This document shows, one piece after another, positions 16,237 to 24,441 of a stretch of 64,000 nucleotides of DNA. The notes beneath the pieces are model-generated. The model was given only the letters and a program-made list of their open reading frames with translations, had not been told where the DNA came from and did not search any database. The stretch spans positions 1,674,001 to 1,738,000 of the forward strand of contig OZ252023.1 of NCBI GenBank assembly GCA_965247425.1, written 5' to 3'. The position numbers were made by a program, and so were the translations under genes. Position 1 is the first letter of the stretch. The number at the start of each line of letters is the position of its first letter. The stretch is from CAZOZZ01 sp965247425. GTDB lineage: Bacteria; Acidobacteriota; Terriglobia; 20CM-2-55-15.

Positions 16237-17159
16237 GAACGCCAACTTCGGGGGACGTTCCCGCCAAAGTCCGTATAGTCCCAGAAGAGCTCGTCCCCGG
16301 CGGCGATCCAGCGGACCGCGTCGAGCCGCATCATCCAGACGGGGTCTTCGTCTTCGAAGGTTAGACCGGCCCAGTCCGCTTCCACGTTGGCGTCTTTGGA
16401 GTGGTTGATCAGGCCGTCGAACCCGGTCACCATGACGCCGCGCTCCCCTCCGTCGGTCATGCTGTCGCGAAGCGCGATCGGCGAGGGGGCCTCGATCCCG
16501 TAGTGGGCCGCGATCTTGGCGAGCATGGGCTCAGGAAAGGTCGAAACCCCATCGATGGTCAGATAACAGCCCAGATCGTCGGCGAGGATGACGCTTGTGC
16601 CGACATCGGTCTGAAGGCTGTACTCGATGTCGCAGCTCGCTAGCCATACCGGCGCCTCATACAGCGATTCGCCCGGCTCGAATGCGCGTGTGGCGAACAG
16701 ACCGAGGCCACGCCCCGACGAGCGCCCCGCCCGCACGGTCGGCGGAAGTTGGGAGCTGCGGCAATCGATGGTGATGCGCTCGACCGCACGGTGACCGAGC
16801 ACCCGCATCTTCGGCGTGCCCTCCAACCCGCGCTGGATCTCGACGATCTCGGAGGACTTCGAACGCAGGCCTTCCAGGAGCACGGTGTGGGCTCGGCCGA
16901 CCTCGCGTTGGCCGCATGTGAAGAAGTCCGCTGACGCGTGCCCGGCGGCCGGCCAGCTGTGCAACGACATATGCGACTCCTCGAGCGCGACCATGCTGGT
17001 CAGCCCACTTCCGTCGGAGCGATGTGACCTGCGGGCAACGACCGTCGCCCCAGCCGCTGCCGCTGCGTTCACTAGCAGCATCTCGATGGCAGATGGATCG
17101 TTCAGGATCGCTGGATCGCAACGCGAGTATTCGGCGAGAATGTGGGTGCCTCTGGTCAC
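16233..17159 (-). CDS. SpeD-SET fusion protein, unit 1 (all key residues kept)
   Basis: This is the first gene of the operon. The chosen GTG at 17159 gives 308 residues and lines up with the start of the paralogue (VTRGTHILAEY against MTGAQLLAEY); a second GTG at 17189 adds ten residues but has no ribosome-binding site. Residues 5-110 match prokaryotic SpeD: ESHMSLHSWP holds the pyruvoyl-forming Ser62 and His67, and FFTCG holds the proton-donor Cys82. Residues about 145-300 match SET: SSGRGLGLFATRAF, NHSKDAN (252-258) and GDELFWDY with Tyr295. SpeD cleaves itself to form a pyruvoyl group and decarboxylates SAM; SET domains methylate lysine. This unit alone could do both. Confidence 0.85.
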   Translation of the reverse strand: MTRGTHILAEYSRCDPAILNDPSAIEMLLVNAAAAAGATVVARRSHRSDGSGLTSMVALEESHMSLHSWPAAGHASADFFTCGQREVGRAHTVLLEGLRSKSSEIVEIQRGLEGTPKMRVLGHRAVERITIDCRSSQLPPTVRAGRSSGRGLGLFATRAFEPGESLYEAPVWLASCDIEYSLQTDVGTSVILADDLGCYLTIDGVSTFPEPMLAKIAAHYGIEAPSPIALRDSMTDGGERGVMVTGFDGLINHSKDANVEADWAGLTFEDEDPVWMMRLDAVRWIAAGDELFWDYTDFGGNVPRSWRS

Positions 17160-17189
17160 CGCGCCCCCCGGAGTCGGCAATGGTGGCAC

Positions 17190-17803
17190 GGTTTATTGTC
17201 CGCGAGTTTTCGTCTTTTTTCCGCCGTTATGTCCCCTGCAAGTCAACATAACATCCCAACGACGACATGGCTGCCGTGCTGGCCTCCCCCTCCACTGCAA
17301 ATCCCTCTTGTTTTACTTATCGGCATCATGATGTTGCCGTTAGACGGATGGTAGAGCCTGGACAAGGTGTTTGGGGGCGTGAAACTCTCAAGGAAGGCCG
17401 TGCCCGCCTTCTACGGCGCCCAGCGTAAGCGTTACGGGGAAGCGTTTGAAAGGCTCAACAGGCAAGCTCGAAAATGACGGCAACCCGCTTGTCGGCACTT
17501 GAGAGTTTGTAAAGTGCTCCTGTTTTGACTATCCTCCTCGGCTACGCACCACAATCCGTCGGTCTTCTTGCTGAAGTGTGCCATGTGAGTTCCGACATGG
17601 AGGAAATCCGCCAGACGGCCAGCGGCCGCGAGCGGGTTGACATAACGCCCATACGACACTATCCGTACTGCCATAGTCGTCAGACCCTGCTTGTACGCTA
17701 TAAGGAAGGACGCCCCTTTGTAGGCTGTTGTCGAGAGGAGAATCTCACGACAACAACCCATTCAACGTTGGCGCGTTGAATACGACTACAAAGGAGGATG
17801 TAA
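17190..17803. other. Non-coding stretch: operon leader side and IS110 left end with RNA hairpins
   Basis: No gene is supported here. The part next to 17804 can fold strongly: TGTTGTCG (17726-17733) pairs with CGACAACA (17748-17755), and TTCAACG..CGTTGAA forms a second hairpin at 17761-17780. IS110-group elements encode a bridge RNA in the non-coding end upstream of the transposase, so part of this stretch is a candidate. The left end of the element cannot be placed because the second copy in the window is 5'-truncated. The operon promoter must lie in the 17160-17350 part, but I see no convincing one. Confidence 0.4.
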
Positions 17804-18790
17804 ATGAATCAGGCGAAGTATATCGGCATGGATGTGCACCAATCAACGACTGTGTTCGCGGTTCTCAACGCGGACGGTCGAGTGGTGTGGGAAACCATCG
17901 TGGCGACCGCAGCACGCCCGATCATTGATTTGCTGGAGAGTCTGAGTGGTTTGCTGCATGTGACGTTTGAAGAAACCACCCAGGCCGGGTGGCTCTCGGA
18001 CGTGGTCCGGGGATACGTGACCGAAGTGATCGTCTGTGATCCGAGACGGAACAAGCTGCTGGGAGAGGGGTCCAAGACCGACAAGATCGATGCACGGAAG
18101 CTGGCCGAGTTGCTGCGAGCCGGATTGCTGCGATCGGTCTATCACGGACACGATGCGACCCGGAGGTTGAAAGAACTGGTCCGTGGATATGAAACTCTAA
18201 CCGAGGATACGCTGCGAACGATGCTTCGGATCAAAGCCATGTATCGGGGGCGTGGCATCCAGACACCCGGTCACGGAGTCTACCAACCGTCCCAGCGCGA
18301 GCACTGGCTGGGTCAGCTGACCGAAGCCGGGGCCCGGCAGCGTACCGACTGGTTGTATCAGGAGCTGGATCATCTCAGGAAGTTGAGGAAACAAGCGAAG
18401 CGGGCGATGTTGACCGAGAGTCGCAAGCATCGTGCAACCCGACTGCTACAAACTATTCCCCAACTGGGACCGATTCGCTGTGCGCTGATTGTGGCGACAC
18501 TGGACACACCGCATCGATTCCGCACCAAGCGTCAACGCTGGAACTACAGCGGACTGGCAGTGGTGACGCACATGAGTTCGGAATACGAGATGGTTGAAGG
18601 GCGCGCGGTCCGCCGCCGAAAGCCAATTGCGACGCGGGGACTGAACCGGAACGGTAACCGGCGCTTAAAAGATGTTTTCATCGGTGCGGCGACCGGGGGG
18701 CATGCAGGCCGAACCGTGGAAGAGCTGCTTGGAGCGACTCGCCGAACACGGCATACGTCGGGAAATGGCACGGCTCACAGTGGCGCGTAA
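17804..18790 (+). CDS. IS110-family transposase, C-terminus frameshifted
   Basis: The 328-residue frame has a strong ribosome-binding site (AAAGGAGG) seven bases before the ATG. The N-terminal RuvC-like DEDD domain is intact: YIGMDVHQST for the first Asp, VTFEETT for the Glu, and KTDKIDARKLAELL for the last two Asp residues. The C-terminal Transposase_20-type region follows from QTIPQLGPIRCALI. A run of six G at 18695-18700, against five in the copy at 4944-5748, shifts the frame so the product ends in an unrelated tail. Removing one G restores GGMQAEPWKSCLERLAEHGI and a stop at 18864-18866. This is either real inactivation or a homopolymer assembly error. Confidence 0.85.
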   Translation: MNQAKYIGMDVHQSTTVFAVLNADGRVVWETIVATAARPIIDLLESLSGLLHVTFEETTQAGWLSDVVRGYVTEVIVCDPRRNKLLGEGSKTDKIDARKLAELLRAGLLRSVYHGHDATRRLKELVRGYETLTEDTLRTMLRIKAMYRGRGIQTPGHGVYQPSQREHWLGQLTEAGARQRTDWLYQELDHLRKLRKQAKRAMLTESRKHRATRLLQTIPQLGPIRCALIVATLDTPHRFRTKRQRWNYSGLAVVTHMSSEYEMVEGRAVRRRKPIATRGLNRNGNRRLKDVFIGAATGGHAGRTVEELLGATRRTRHTSGNGTAHSGA

Positions 18791-19268
18791 GATTGCAGCG
18801 ATTGCGTTAGTCATGTGGAAGAAAGGAGACACCTTTAATCCGAAGAAACTGAACTTGGCGACATAGCCGTTTCGAGACTTTTGCCGGCAGCGCGATGAAT
18901 TCGACAGCTCGTCGTTGGGGCGTTTCGGAACAATACTCTCGAGGGTGAGGATCCGATAAGCGGTTGGCACACGGCTTTGGCCCAAGGCCCATCTAATACT
19001 CTATCCCCCCTCGCACGACCTGGAAAAGCGATAGCCCTCGAGGCTCAGATAGAACCGTGGTCGGCAACAAAACGACCTAATTACGCTTTTCAGTTTCTCG
19101 AAACTCAACCACGTCTGACGGTTGATCAAAATCGTTGCGGCGCAGGATCAACAGTTCGTCTCAACGGAGACAGGGGCTGGTTGCCACGACAGTGTCTCGG
19201 TACTGGCTGCCCGCTCGCCGGAGAGGTGTTTCTCTTGACAACCCCTTCCATAGAACCGCTTATCCGCT
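17804..19268 (+). mobile_element. IS110-family insertion sequence (left end not defined)
   Basis: The element comprises the transposase and about 400 bases of downstream non-coding sequence. Its right end is inferred at 19268 because similarity with the fragment at 4944-5748 stops there in both copies, after TATCCGCT. The true left end lies somewhere in 17190-17803. No terminal inverted repeats were seen, as expected for IS110. The element separates the SpeD-SET operon from the metallopeptidase gene. Bases 19269-19434 hold nothing I recognise. Confidence 0.7.
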
Positions 19269-19434
19269 CTCTGTCAGTCCCGCGGTGCTTTTGCGCACGG
19301 ATTAGACACCCGTTCCTTGGTCCAGTTTCCTTGCCAACGGCTGCCGCACAGTAGATTCTATGTAGTTGAAGGTGATCAGTGATTCAAGATGTGATCTGTG
19401 CGCTCCGAGCTTTCCAACGAACACCGATCCTGAC

Positions 19435-19454
19435 GGCAAACGTTATCGTTTGCC
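19435..19454. terminator. Perfect hairpin downstream of the metallopeptidase gene
   Basis: GGCAAACG and CGTTTGCC form an 8-bp perfect stem with a TTAT loop, 24 bases past the minus-strand stop at 19478. No T tract follows, so it is a candidate terminator only. Confidence 0.4.
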
Positions 19455-19477
19455 TAGGCTAGACTAGGTGCCGGTTC

Positions 19478-20542
19478 CTATTTCAAGGTCGCCAGCTCTT
19501 CGAGCGTAAGACGGGTCAGCCGGGAGATCACCTGCCCTTCGTTCTCTGCGTTCGGGGGGGCCATGCGTTCCAGATTCCTGGCGGCTTCGACCACGAGCGA
19601 CTGCATCACCCGGAAAGCGCCGTCACCGAGGCGCGGATTTCCCCGGTAGTAGTCCAGACGACCATCGGAGCGGAAGTCCGGGTAGTCCTCCAGCCCCATG
19701 AAACGAAGAAACCAGTCCACTCGGTAGTGTCCGAGTGCGTGGACGATGCCGATGTAGTCCGCTACGATTTCATCCACGACGTTGTTGCCCGTGGAATCGA
19801 AAACCCGTTTGGTGAAATAGTGCGTGCACTCGTGGTGGAGGCGGATCACTCCCGACAGACGGAGCCACTCGTCTTCCCCGAGGTCGAGCTCCGATGCCGC
19901 AATTCCACTGTAGGGGCCCTCACTCAGAAGGATGAAGCGGTCCTGGTAAAGATCTCGCCGATCCTTGACCCTTTTGAATTCTTTGCTCCATTCCCCACCC
20001 GGGTTGCGTTCCTCCCAGGCGTACCGGTACCGATGCAACCTGTCCCAGTTGTTGAATCCGGAGACGGTCATCGCTCCGATCGATCCCGGGATCGAAACCG
20101 GTTCGTTCCGTCTGGTCGCCGCCCTCAGGATGTTTTCGAAATCGCCTCGATCGGCGATTGTGAGCACGGGGATGCGCCCTGCCGCGGTGGTTTCGAGGGA
20201 CAACCGAACATCGTCTGGACGGTCGAGGTGCAGCCCTGTGGCGAGCGGGCAGGACGCGACAGGGTCGCCCCGCCGGATCACGGCCCGGTAGTCCGGGTCT
20301 TGACTGATTCCCTGACGGATCGGGAAGGCGAGTTGGCGAATCGGAACCCGCATGGCCGCAATGGCGCCGTTGTCCCCCGCCATTCCGCAATAGGTTTCCC
20401 AGGATTCTACAAACGGTTCATCTTCGAGCGGCAGGTTCAGGTCGTCTTCGACTTGGTGGAGAATGCGCGTTTCGTATGCCAGGAGTTCGGCGACTTCAGA
20501 TGACGTGGCTCCGAAGGAGGTGAGGATGTCGTTCCTGTCCAC
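19478..20542 (-). CDS. Putative zinc metallopeptidase (HExxH), otherwise unassigned
   Basis: The 354-residue product has no signal peptide. It contains LHHECTHYF, giving an HExxH zinc site (His237, Glu238, His241), and 16 residues later VDEIVADYIG, whose Glu258 is placed like the third zinc ligand of gluzincin-type peptidases. This supports a metal-dependent hydrolase, although I cannot name the family and much of the N-terminal 200 residues is unfamiliar. It lies alone, with IS110 on one side and a divergent operon on the other. Its ATG is only about 20 bases from the neighbour's predicted promoter. Confidence 0.6.
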   Translation of the reverse strand: MDRNDILTSFGATSSEVAELLAYETRILHQVEDDLNLPLEDEPFVESWETYCGMAGDNGAIAAMRVPIRQLAFPIRQGISQDPDYRAVIRRGDPVASCPLATGLHLDRPDDVRLSLETTAAGRIPVLTIADRGDFENILRAATRRNEPVSIPGSIGAMTVSGFNNWDRLHRYRYAWEERNPGGEWSKEFKRVKDRRDLYQDRFILLSEGPYSGIAASELDLGEDEWLRLSGVIRLHHECTHYFTKRVFDSTGNNVVDEIVADYIGIVHALGHYRVDWFLRFMGLEDYPDFRSDGRLDYYRGNPRLGDGAFRVMQSLVVEAARNLERMAPPNAENEGQVISRLTRLTLEELATLK

Positions 20543-20563
20543 AGGGGCATGGTAGCTCGTTAG

Positions 20564-20593
20564 TTGACACCATGGGCAGTAACTATAGATAAT
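20564..20593 (+). promoter_or_regulatory. Predicted sigma-70-type promoter of the LVIVD/multicopper oxidase operon
   Basis: TTGACA at 20564-20569 and GATAAT at 20588-20593 are separated by 18 bases. The site is about 45 bases upstream of the GTG at 20639. It is the best promoter match seen in the window. Confidence 0.55.
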
Positions 20594-20638
20594 CCCCTAT
20601 CAGATTGTCCCCCGATCCATTTGCACACGAGGTGAACT

Positions 20639-21979
20639 GTGAAGAAGCGTTATTTCATCCTGGTCCTTGCGTTCGTTATTGCAGCGGTCCTTCCAATCCT
20701 CCATCCGGCTCTTCTCGGCCAGGGGGTGGCCCTCTGGACTCCCGAGAAACCAGGAAGTGACAACATCCAGGTGCTTGGCCACATACCGCTCGGTCCCAGG
20801 CTCAGCGTGGCCGACATGGACCTGGAGCAAGAGCTTTCACGGCCTTACGCCTACGTGGCCCGCATGGTTTACGGTGAAGAGGGTGACAAGGGGACCGACG
20901 TGATCGACATCTCGGACCCGTCGAAACCGAAGGTGATCTACAAGTGGCGGATCGAGGATCAGGATCTCCATCTCGGTAACGGCGGCATGGACGTCAAGCA
21001 CTTCAAGTGGAATGACCGCTACTATTTTGTCCAGTCGTTGCAGTTCGGCCAGGGTGGTCCCGACAGCGACATGGGCGCGGTTATCGTCGACGTGACCGAT
21101 CTGCCGGACACGAGCAAGGTGAAAGAGGTGGCTCGCCTGCGTGAGCCGGACAACCCCGGCGGCTTCCACAACATCTTCGTCTACAAGCACAGTAGCGGCC
21201 GGGTCCTGCTTATTGCGACCATCGGAGCCCCGTACGCGGCGGTGTACGATCTGGGCATGGTCGTCGAGGGTCGGGTCGAGGGGGCGATGATCGCCCGGAT
21301 TCCGGCCGGCGACAACGAAGGTGGTCGGCGTGGCTATCACGACTTCTACGCCGGGTACCACACCGATTCCGCCGAGGACCGGTTCTACGGCGGCGGTACC
21401 GGTGGCTACTACGTCTACAACATCACGGATCTGGAAAAACCCGAACTGCTGGTCACCTTGACCGGCATCAGCGGCGTGCGGAGCGGTCATACCTTTACGC
21501 CGACATCCGACGGTCGGTATGTCATTGCCGAGACCGAGTATCAATACGCGCCGCTGCGGATTTTCGATCTGGAGCCCGGCCTTTCCGGCGAGGTCGAGAA
21601 CATCCGGCGGCCCATTTCAGGATGGACGGCAGACTGGAAGAACCTGACGCACAACCACGAGGTGCGTTATCCCTATGTGTTCGTGTCGGGATACCTGGAC
21701 GGTCTCCAGGTGTTCAGCATGATGGACCCCCGTAATCCGGTGACCGTCGCCTACTACGACACGTATGTCGGGCCACCGAACACGCGGCGTAACGCGATGT
21801 TCAACGGCGCCTTTGGCGTGGACGTGCGAAATGCCGACGGCCTGATCGCGATCAGCGACATGACGACCGGGTTCTGGACTTTCCGCATGGAGGGCTTCCT
21901 GGGCTGGAATGGCGAGGATTGGGGCATGCCGAATATTTCCAGCGCGCAGGATTGGGATTCGGAAGGTCCGCAGCAATGA
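20639..21979 (+). CDS. Secreted LVIVD-repeat propeller protein
   Basis: The 446-residue product starts with GTG behind GAGGTG and carries a signal peptide (KKRYFILVLAFVIAAVLPIL). It contains repeated blade strands typical of LVIVD proteins: GTDVIDISDPSKPKVIYKW, GYYVYNITDLEKPELLVTL and GLQVFSMMDPRNPVTVAYYD. Such proteins form extracellular propellers of unknown activity. It heads a three-gene operon with a small secreted protein and a multicopper oxidase; the next gene overlaps its stop (ATGA). The pairing suggests a shared extracytoplasmic role, perhaps metal-related oxidation. The conserved HNIFVY and HNHEVRYPYVFVSGY stretches could bind metal, but this is a guess. Confidence 0.75.
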   Translation: MKKRYFILVLAFVIAAVLPILHPALLGQGVALWTPEKPGSDNIQVLGHIPLGPRLSVADMDLEQELSRPYAYVARMVYGEEGDKGTDVIDISDPSKPKVIYKWRIEDQDLHLGNGGMDVKHFKWNDRYYFVQSLQFGQGGPDSDMGAVIVDVTDLPDTSKVKEVARLREPDNPGGFHNIFVYKHSSGRVLLIATIGAPYAAVYDLGMVVEGRVEGAMIARIPAGDNEGGRRGYHDFYAGYHTDSAEDRFYGGGTGGYYVYNITDLEKPELLVTLTGISGVRSGHTFTPTSDGRYVIAETEYQYAPLRIFDLEPGLSGEVENIRRPISGWTADWKNLTHNHEVRYPYVFVSGYLDGLQVFSMMDPRNPVTVAYYDTYVGPPNTRRNAMFNGAFGVDVRNADGLIAISDMTTGFWTFRMEGFLGWNGEDWGMPNISSAQDWDSEGPQQ

Positions 21980-22614
21980 AAAAGGGACCACAGCTGGTCG
22001 GCGCGGTGGTCGTCCTGGTGGGCCTGTCCGGGTTTGGGGTCCCACTCCTGCCGGTCCTCGCGCCTCTTGGGGCGAGTGCTGCCGTGATTCCGAGCAGCGC
22101 GCCTGCTCTCTGCTCGGCGCCGGCGCTCCCGGGGCCCAACCTGCCGTATTACGCAATCGACCTTGTAAAGACGGGACGGGTGCCGGGGACCGGGCGTTCC
22201 CGCGGGACCGCCGAAGCGGCGTTCGCCAGGTCGCCGTTCGGCGTCTCGATAGCGCGTGACGGCACCTACATCTACGATCTGACGATTGGCTTCGAGCGTC
22301 TGAAGGCGCCGAAACAGGGTTATTACACCGTCTGGCTCACGAACTCTCAGGTCGACCAGGTGACACGGCTCGGCGTCCTCGACCAGACCGACTCGGTTCA
22401 CGGCCGGGTCGCATGGAACAAGTACCTCGTCGTGATGACGCTGGAGCCGACGGACGATCCGGCGGCGACGAAGTGGAGTGGCCCGATCGTGTCGCGAGGC
22501 ATGTCCCGCAGCGGTATGATGCACACCATGGCCGGTCATGGGCCCTACGAAAGCGAGCCGTGCGCGAAATACGGTTTCGGCGAAAACCCCACACGCACCT
22601 CCCCCGAACAATGA
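21976..22614 (+). CDS. Small secreted protein in the multicopper oxidase operon
   Basis: I do not recognise the family. The chosen ATG at 21976 overlaps the upstream stop (ATGA) and yields 212 residues beginning with an export signal (MKKGPQLVGAVVVLVGLSGF). The mature part contains GVSIARDGTYIYDLTIGFER, a LPYYAIDLVKTGRVPG strand near the start and a Met/His-rich stretch, RGMSRSGMMHTMAGHGPYES, close to the end, which could bind copper. Its stop overlaps the start of the oxidase gene. A helper of the oxidase, for example in copper delivery, is a reasonable inference from position and Met/His content. Confidence 0.65.
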   Translation: MKKGPQLVGAVVVLVGLSGFGVPLLPVLAPLGASAAVIPSSAPALCSAPALPGPNLPYYAIDLVKTGRVPGTGRSRGTAEAAFARSPFGVSIARDGTYIYDLTIGFERLKAPKQGYYTVWLTNSQVDQVTRLGVLDQTDSVHGRVAWNKYLVVMTLEPTDDPAATKWSGPIVSRGMSRSGMMHTMAGHGPYESEPCAKYGFGENPTRTSPEQ

Positions 22615-24425
22615 CGACTCCAAGTCGTCGGATCGGCACCCTCGGTATGATCCTTCCGGTAGCTGTGGGTGTCGCCCTGCTTGCCGCCGGCCTGTATGGC
22701 CAACCTCTTGAACCCCAGCAAAGCCCTCCCGCGTCCCCACAGATGCCGGAAATGCCCCAGATGCCGGGCATGCCGCAGCCCGGGCAACAGATGGAAGGCA
22801 TGCCGGGAATGGAGGGTATGTCGATGGGGGCGGATCCGGCCGACTGGCGTATGCCGCCGATGGATCGGCCGATGCCGATGCTGCCCGGTCTGATCGGCAC
22901 GACGCCGATCGTCGATCCGTTCCTTGCCGGAAGCGATCTGGATCTGATGTCCTTGCCCGAGGCTGTGCCTGGTGTGATCGTGGACATGGAAGACGGCGAC
23001 GAGATGGACATCCGGGCGTCGCTGGTGCGGCGAACGATCAACGGCAAAATGCTTGTGATGTATGGGTATAACGGGATGTATCCCGGCCCGCTCATCCGGG
23101 CGCCTCGCGGCGCGACCATCGTCGTCAACTTCCATAACGAGATTCCCGACGAGACGACAGTGCACTGGCACGGCATCCGGCTGGACAACCGTTTTGACGG
23201 AGTCCCGAACGTGACACAGGCCCCGGTCGCCTACGGGGAGTCGTTCCGGTACGAGATCTTCTTCCGCGACTCCGGAATCTACTGGTACCACCCCCACGTG
23301 CGCGAAGACATCCAGCAGGACCTGGGCCTCTATGGGAACCTCCTGGTCGGTGCGCCCGAGCCGACGTACTACAGCCCGGTCAATCACGAGGAGGCGTTGA
23401 TCCTCGACGACCTGCTGATGGACGACCTCGGGCCGATCCCGTTCGGCGAGCAGGCCGCCACGCACGCCCTGATGGGTCGCTTCGGCAACGTGATGCTCGT
23501 CAATGGCGAAACCGATTACAGGCTGGACGTGGCCCGGGGCGACGTGGTGCGCTTCTACCTGACCAACGTCGCCAATACCCGGACGTTCAACGTTGTGTTC
23601 GGCGGGGCGCGTATCAAGATAGTCGGTTCGGACGTGAGCAAGTACGAGCGAGAGGAGTGGGTCGACTCGGTCGTGATTGCACCGGCGGAGCGCTATATCG
23701 TCGAGGTGAAGTTCGACGAGGCGGGCGAGGTGCCCATGACGAACTCCATTCAGGCGATCGACGATTTTCGCGGCGAGTTTTATCCACACACGGATATGCT
23801 GGGCATGATCGTGGTGGCCAATAGCGCGACTTCCGACGACCACACCGAGGCATTCGACATCCTGCGCGAAAACCTGGACGTCTCCTCCGACATCGACGAC
23901 TATCGCCAGTATTTCGATCGCCCGGTCGACCACCGCCTGGAGCTCACGCTGGAGATCGAGAACCTGCCGCTCCCGATCGTGCGCGCGATGGAGTTCGAGG
24001 CCGGCCTCTACGCGCCGCCGATGGAGTGGAACGACGCGATGCCGATGATGAACTGGTTGTCGAGCTCCGAACAGGTGCACTGGACCTTACTCGACACCAC
24101 CACGGGCCGCGAGAACATGGACATCGACTGGCAGTTCGAGGTCGGGGACGTGGTCAAGATCGAGCTGTTCAACGATCCCGAGACCATCCACCCGATGAAT
24201 CATCCGGTGCACATCCACGGCCAGCGCTTCCTGGTCATAAGCATCGACGGCGTACCCAACGAGAACCTCGTCTGGAAGGACACCGCCATCGTGCCGGTCG
24301 GAACGACGGTTCAGTACCTGGTCGACATGTCCAACCCCGGCGACTGGATGATGCACTGTCACATTGCCGAGCACCTGGAGGCGGGCATGATGCTCGGCTT
24401 CAGCGTGCGTGAGCCAGGTCAGTAA
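22611..24425 (+). CDS. Secreted multicopper oxidase with Met-rich N-terminus
   Basis: The ATG at 22611 overlaps the previous stop (ATGA); the open frame extends further upstream but through the neighbour's coding region. The 604-residue product has a signal peptide, then a Met-rich stretch at about 45-72 (MPEMPQMPGMPQPG). The four copper-ligand motifs are present: HWHG (185-188), YWYHPH (224-229), HPVHIHG near 540 and MHCHIAEHLEAGM near 585, which joins the type 1 and trinuclear sites. The family oxidises substrates such as Cu(I), Mn(II) or phenols with O2. The Met-rich segment favours a copper role, as in CopA/CueO-type enzymes. Confidence 0.85.
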   Translation: MTTPSRRIGTLGMILPVAVGVALLAAGLYGQPLEPQQSPPASPQMPEMPQMPGMPQPGQQMEGMPGMEGMSMGADPADWRMPPMDRPMPMLPGLIGTTPIVDPFLAGSDLDLMSLPEAVPGVIVDMEDGDEMDIRASLVRRTINGKMLVMYGYNGMYPGPLIRAPRGATIVVNFHNEIPDETTVHWHGIRLDNRFDGVPNVTQAPVAYGESFRYEIFFRDSGIYWYHPHVREDIQQDLGLYGNLLVGAPEPTYYSPVNHEEALILDDLLMDDLGPIPFGEQAATHALMGRFGNVMLVNGETDYRLDVARGDVVRFYLTNVANTRTFNVVFGGARIKIVGSDVSKYEREEWVDSVVIAPAERYIVEVKFDEAGEVPMTNSIQAIDDFRGEFYPHTDMLGMIVVANSATSDDHTEAFDILRENLDVSSDIDDYRQYFDRPVDHRLELTLEIENLPLPIVRAMEFEAGLYAPPMEWNDAMPMMNWLSSSEQVHWTLLDTTTGRENMDIDWQFEVGDVVKIELFNDPETIHPMNHPVHIHGQRFLVISIDGVPNENLVWKDTAIVPVGTTVQYLVDMSNPGDWMMHCHIAEHLEAGMMLGFSVREPGQ

Positions 24426-24441
24426 GAGCTCCCACATCCTC

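Noticed and set aside
7528..17159. RiPP cluster with a leader-peptidase exporter
   Set aside because: The ABC exporter lacks a C39 peptidase domain and I found no short precursor-like gene in or next to the operon.
17432..17761. 109-residue minus-strand frame upstream of the IS110 transposase
   Set aside because: It covers the hairpin region, has no recognisable domain and lies antisense to what is probably the element's non-coding end.
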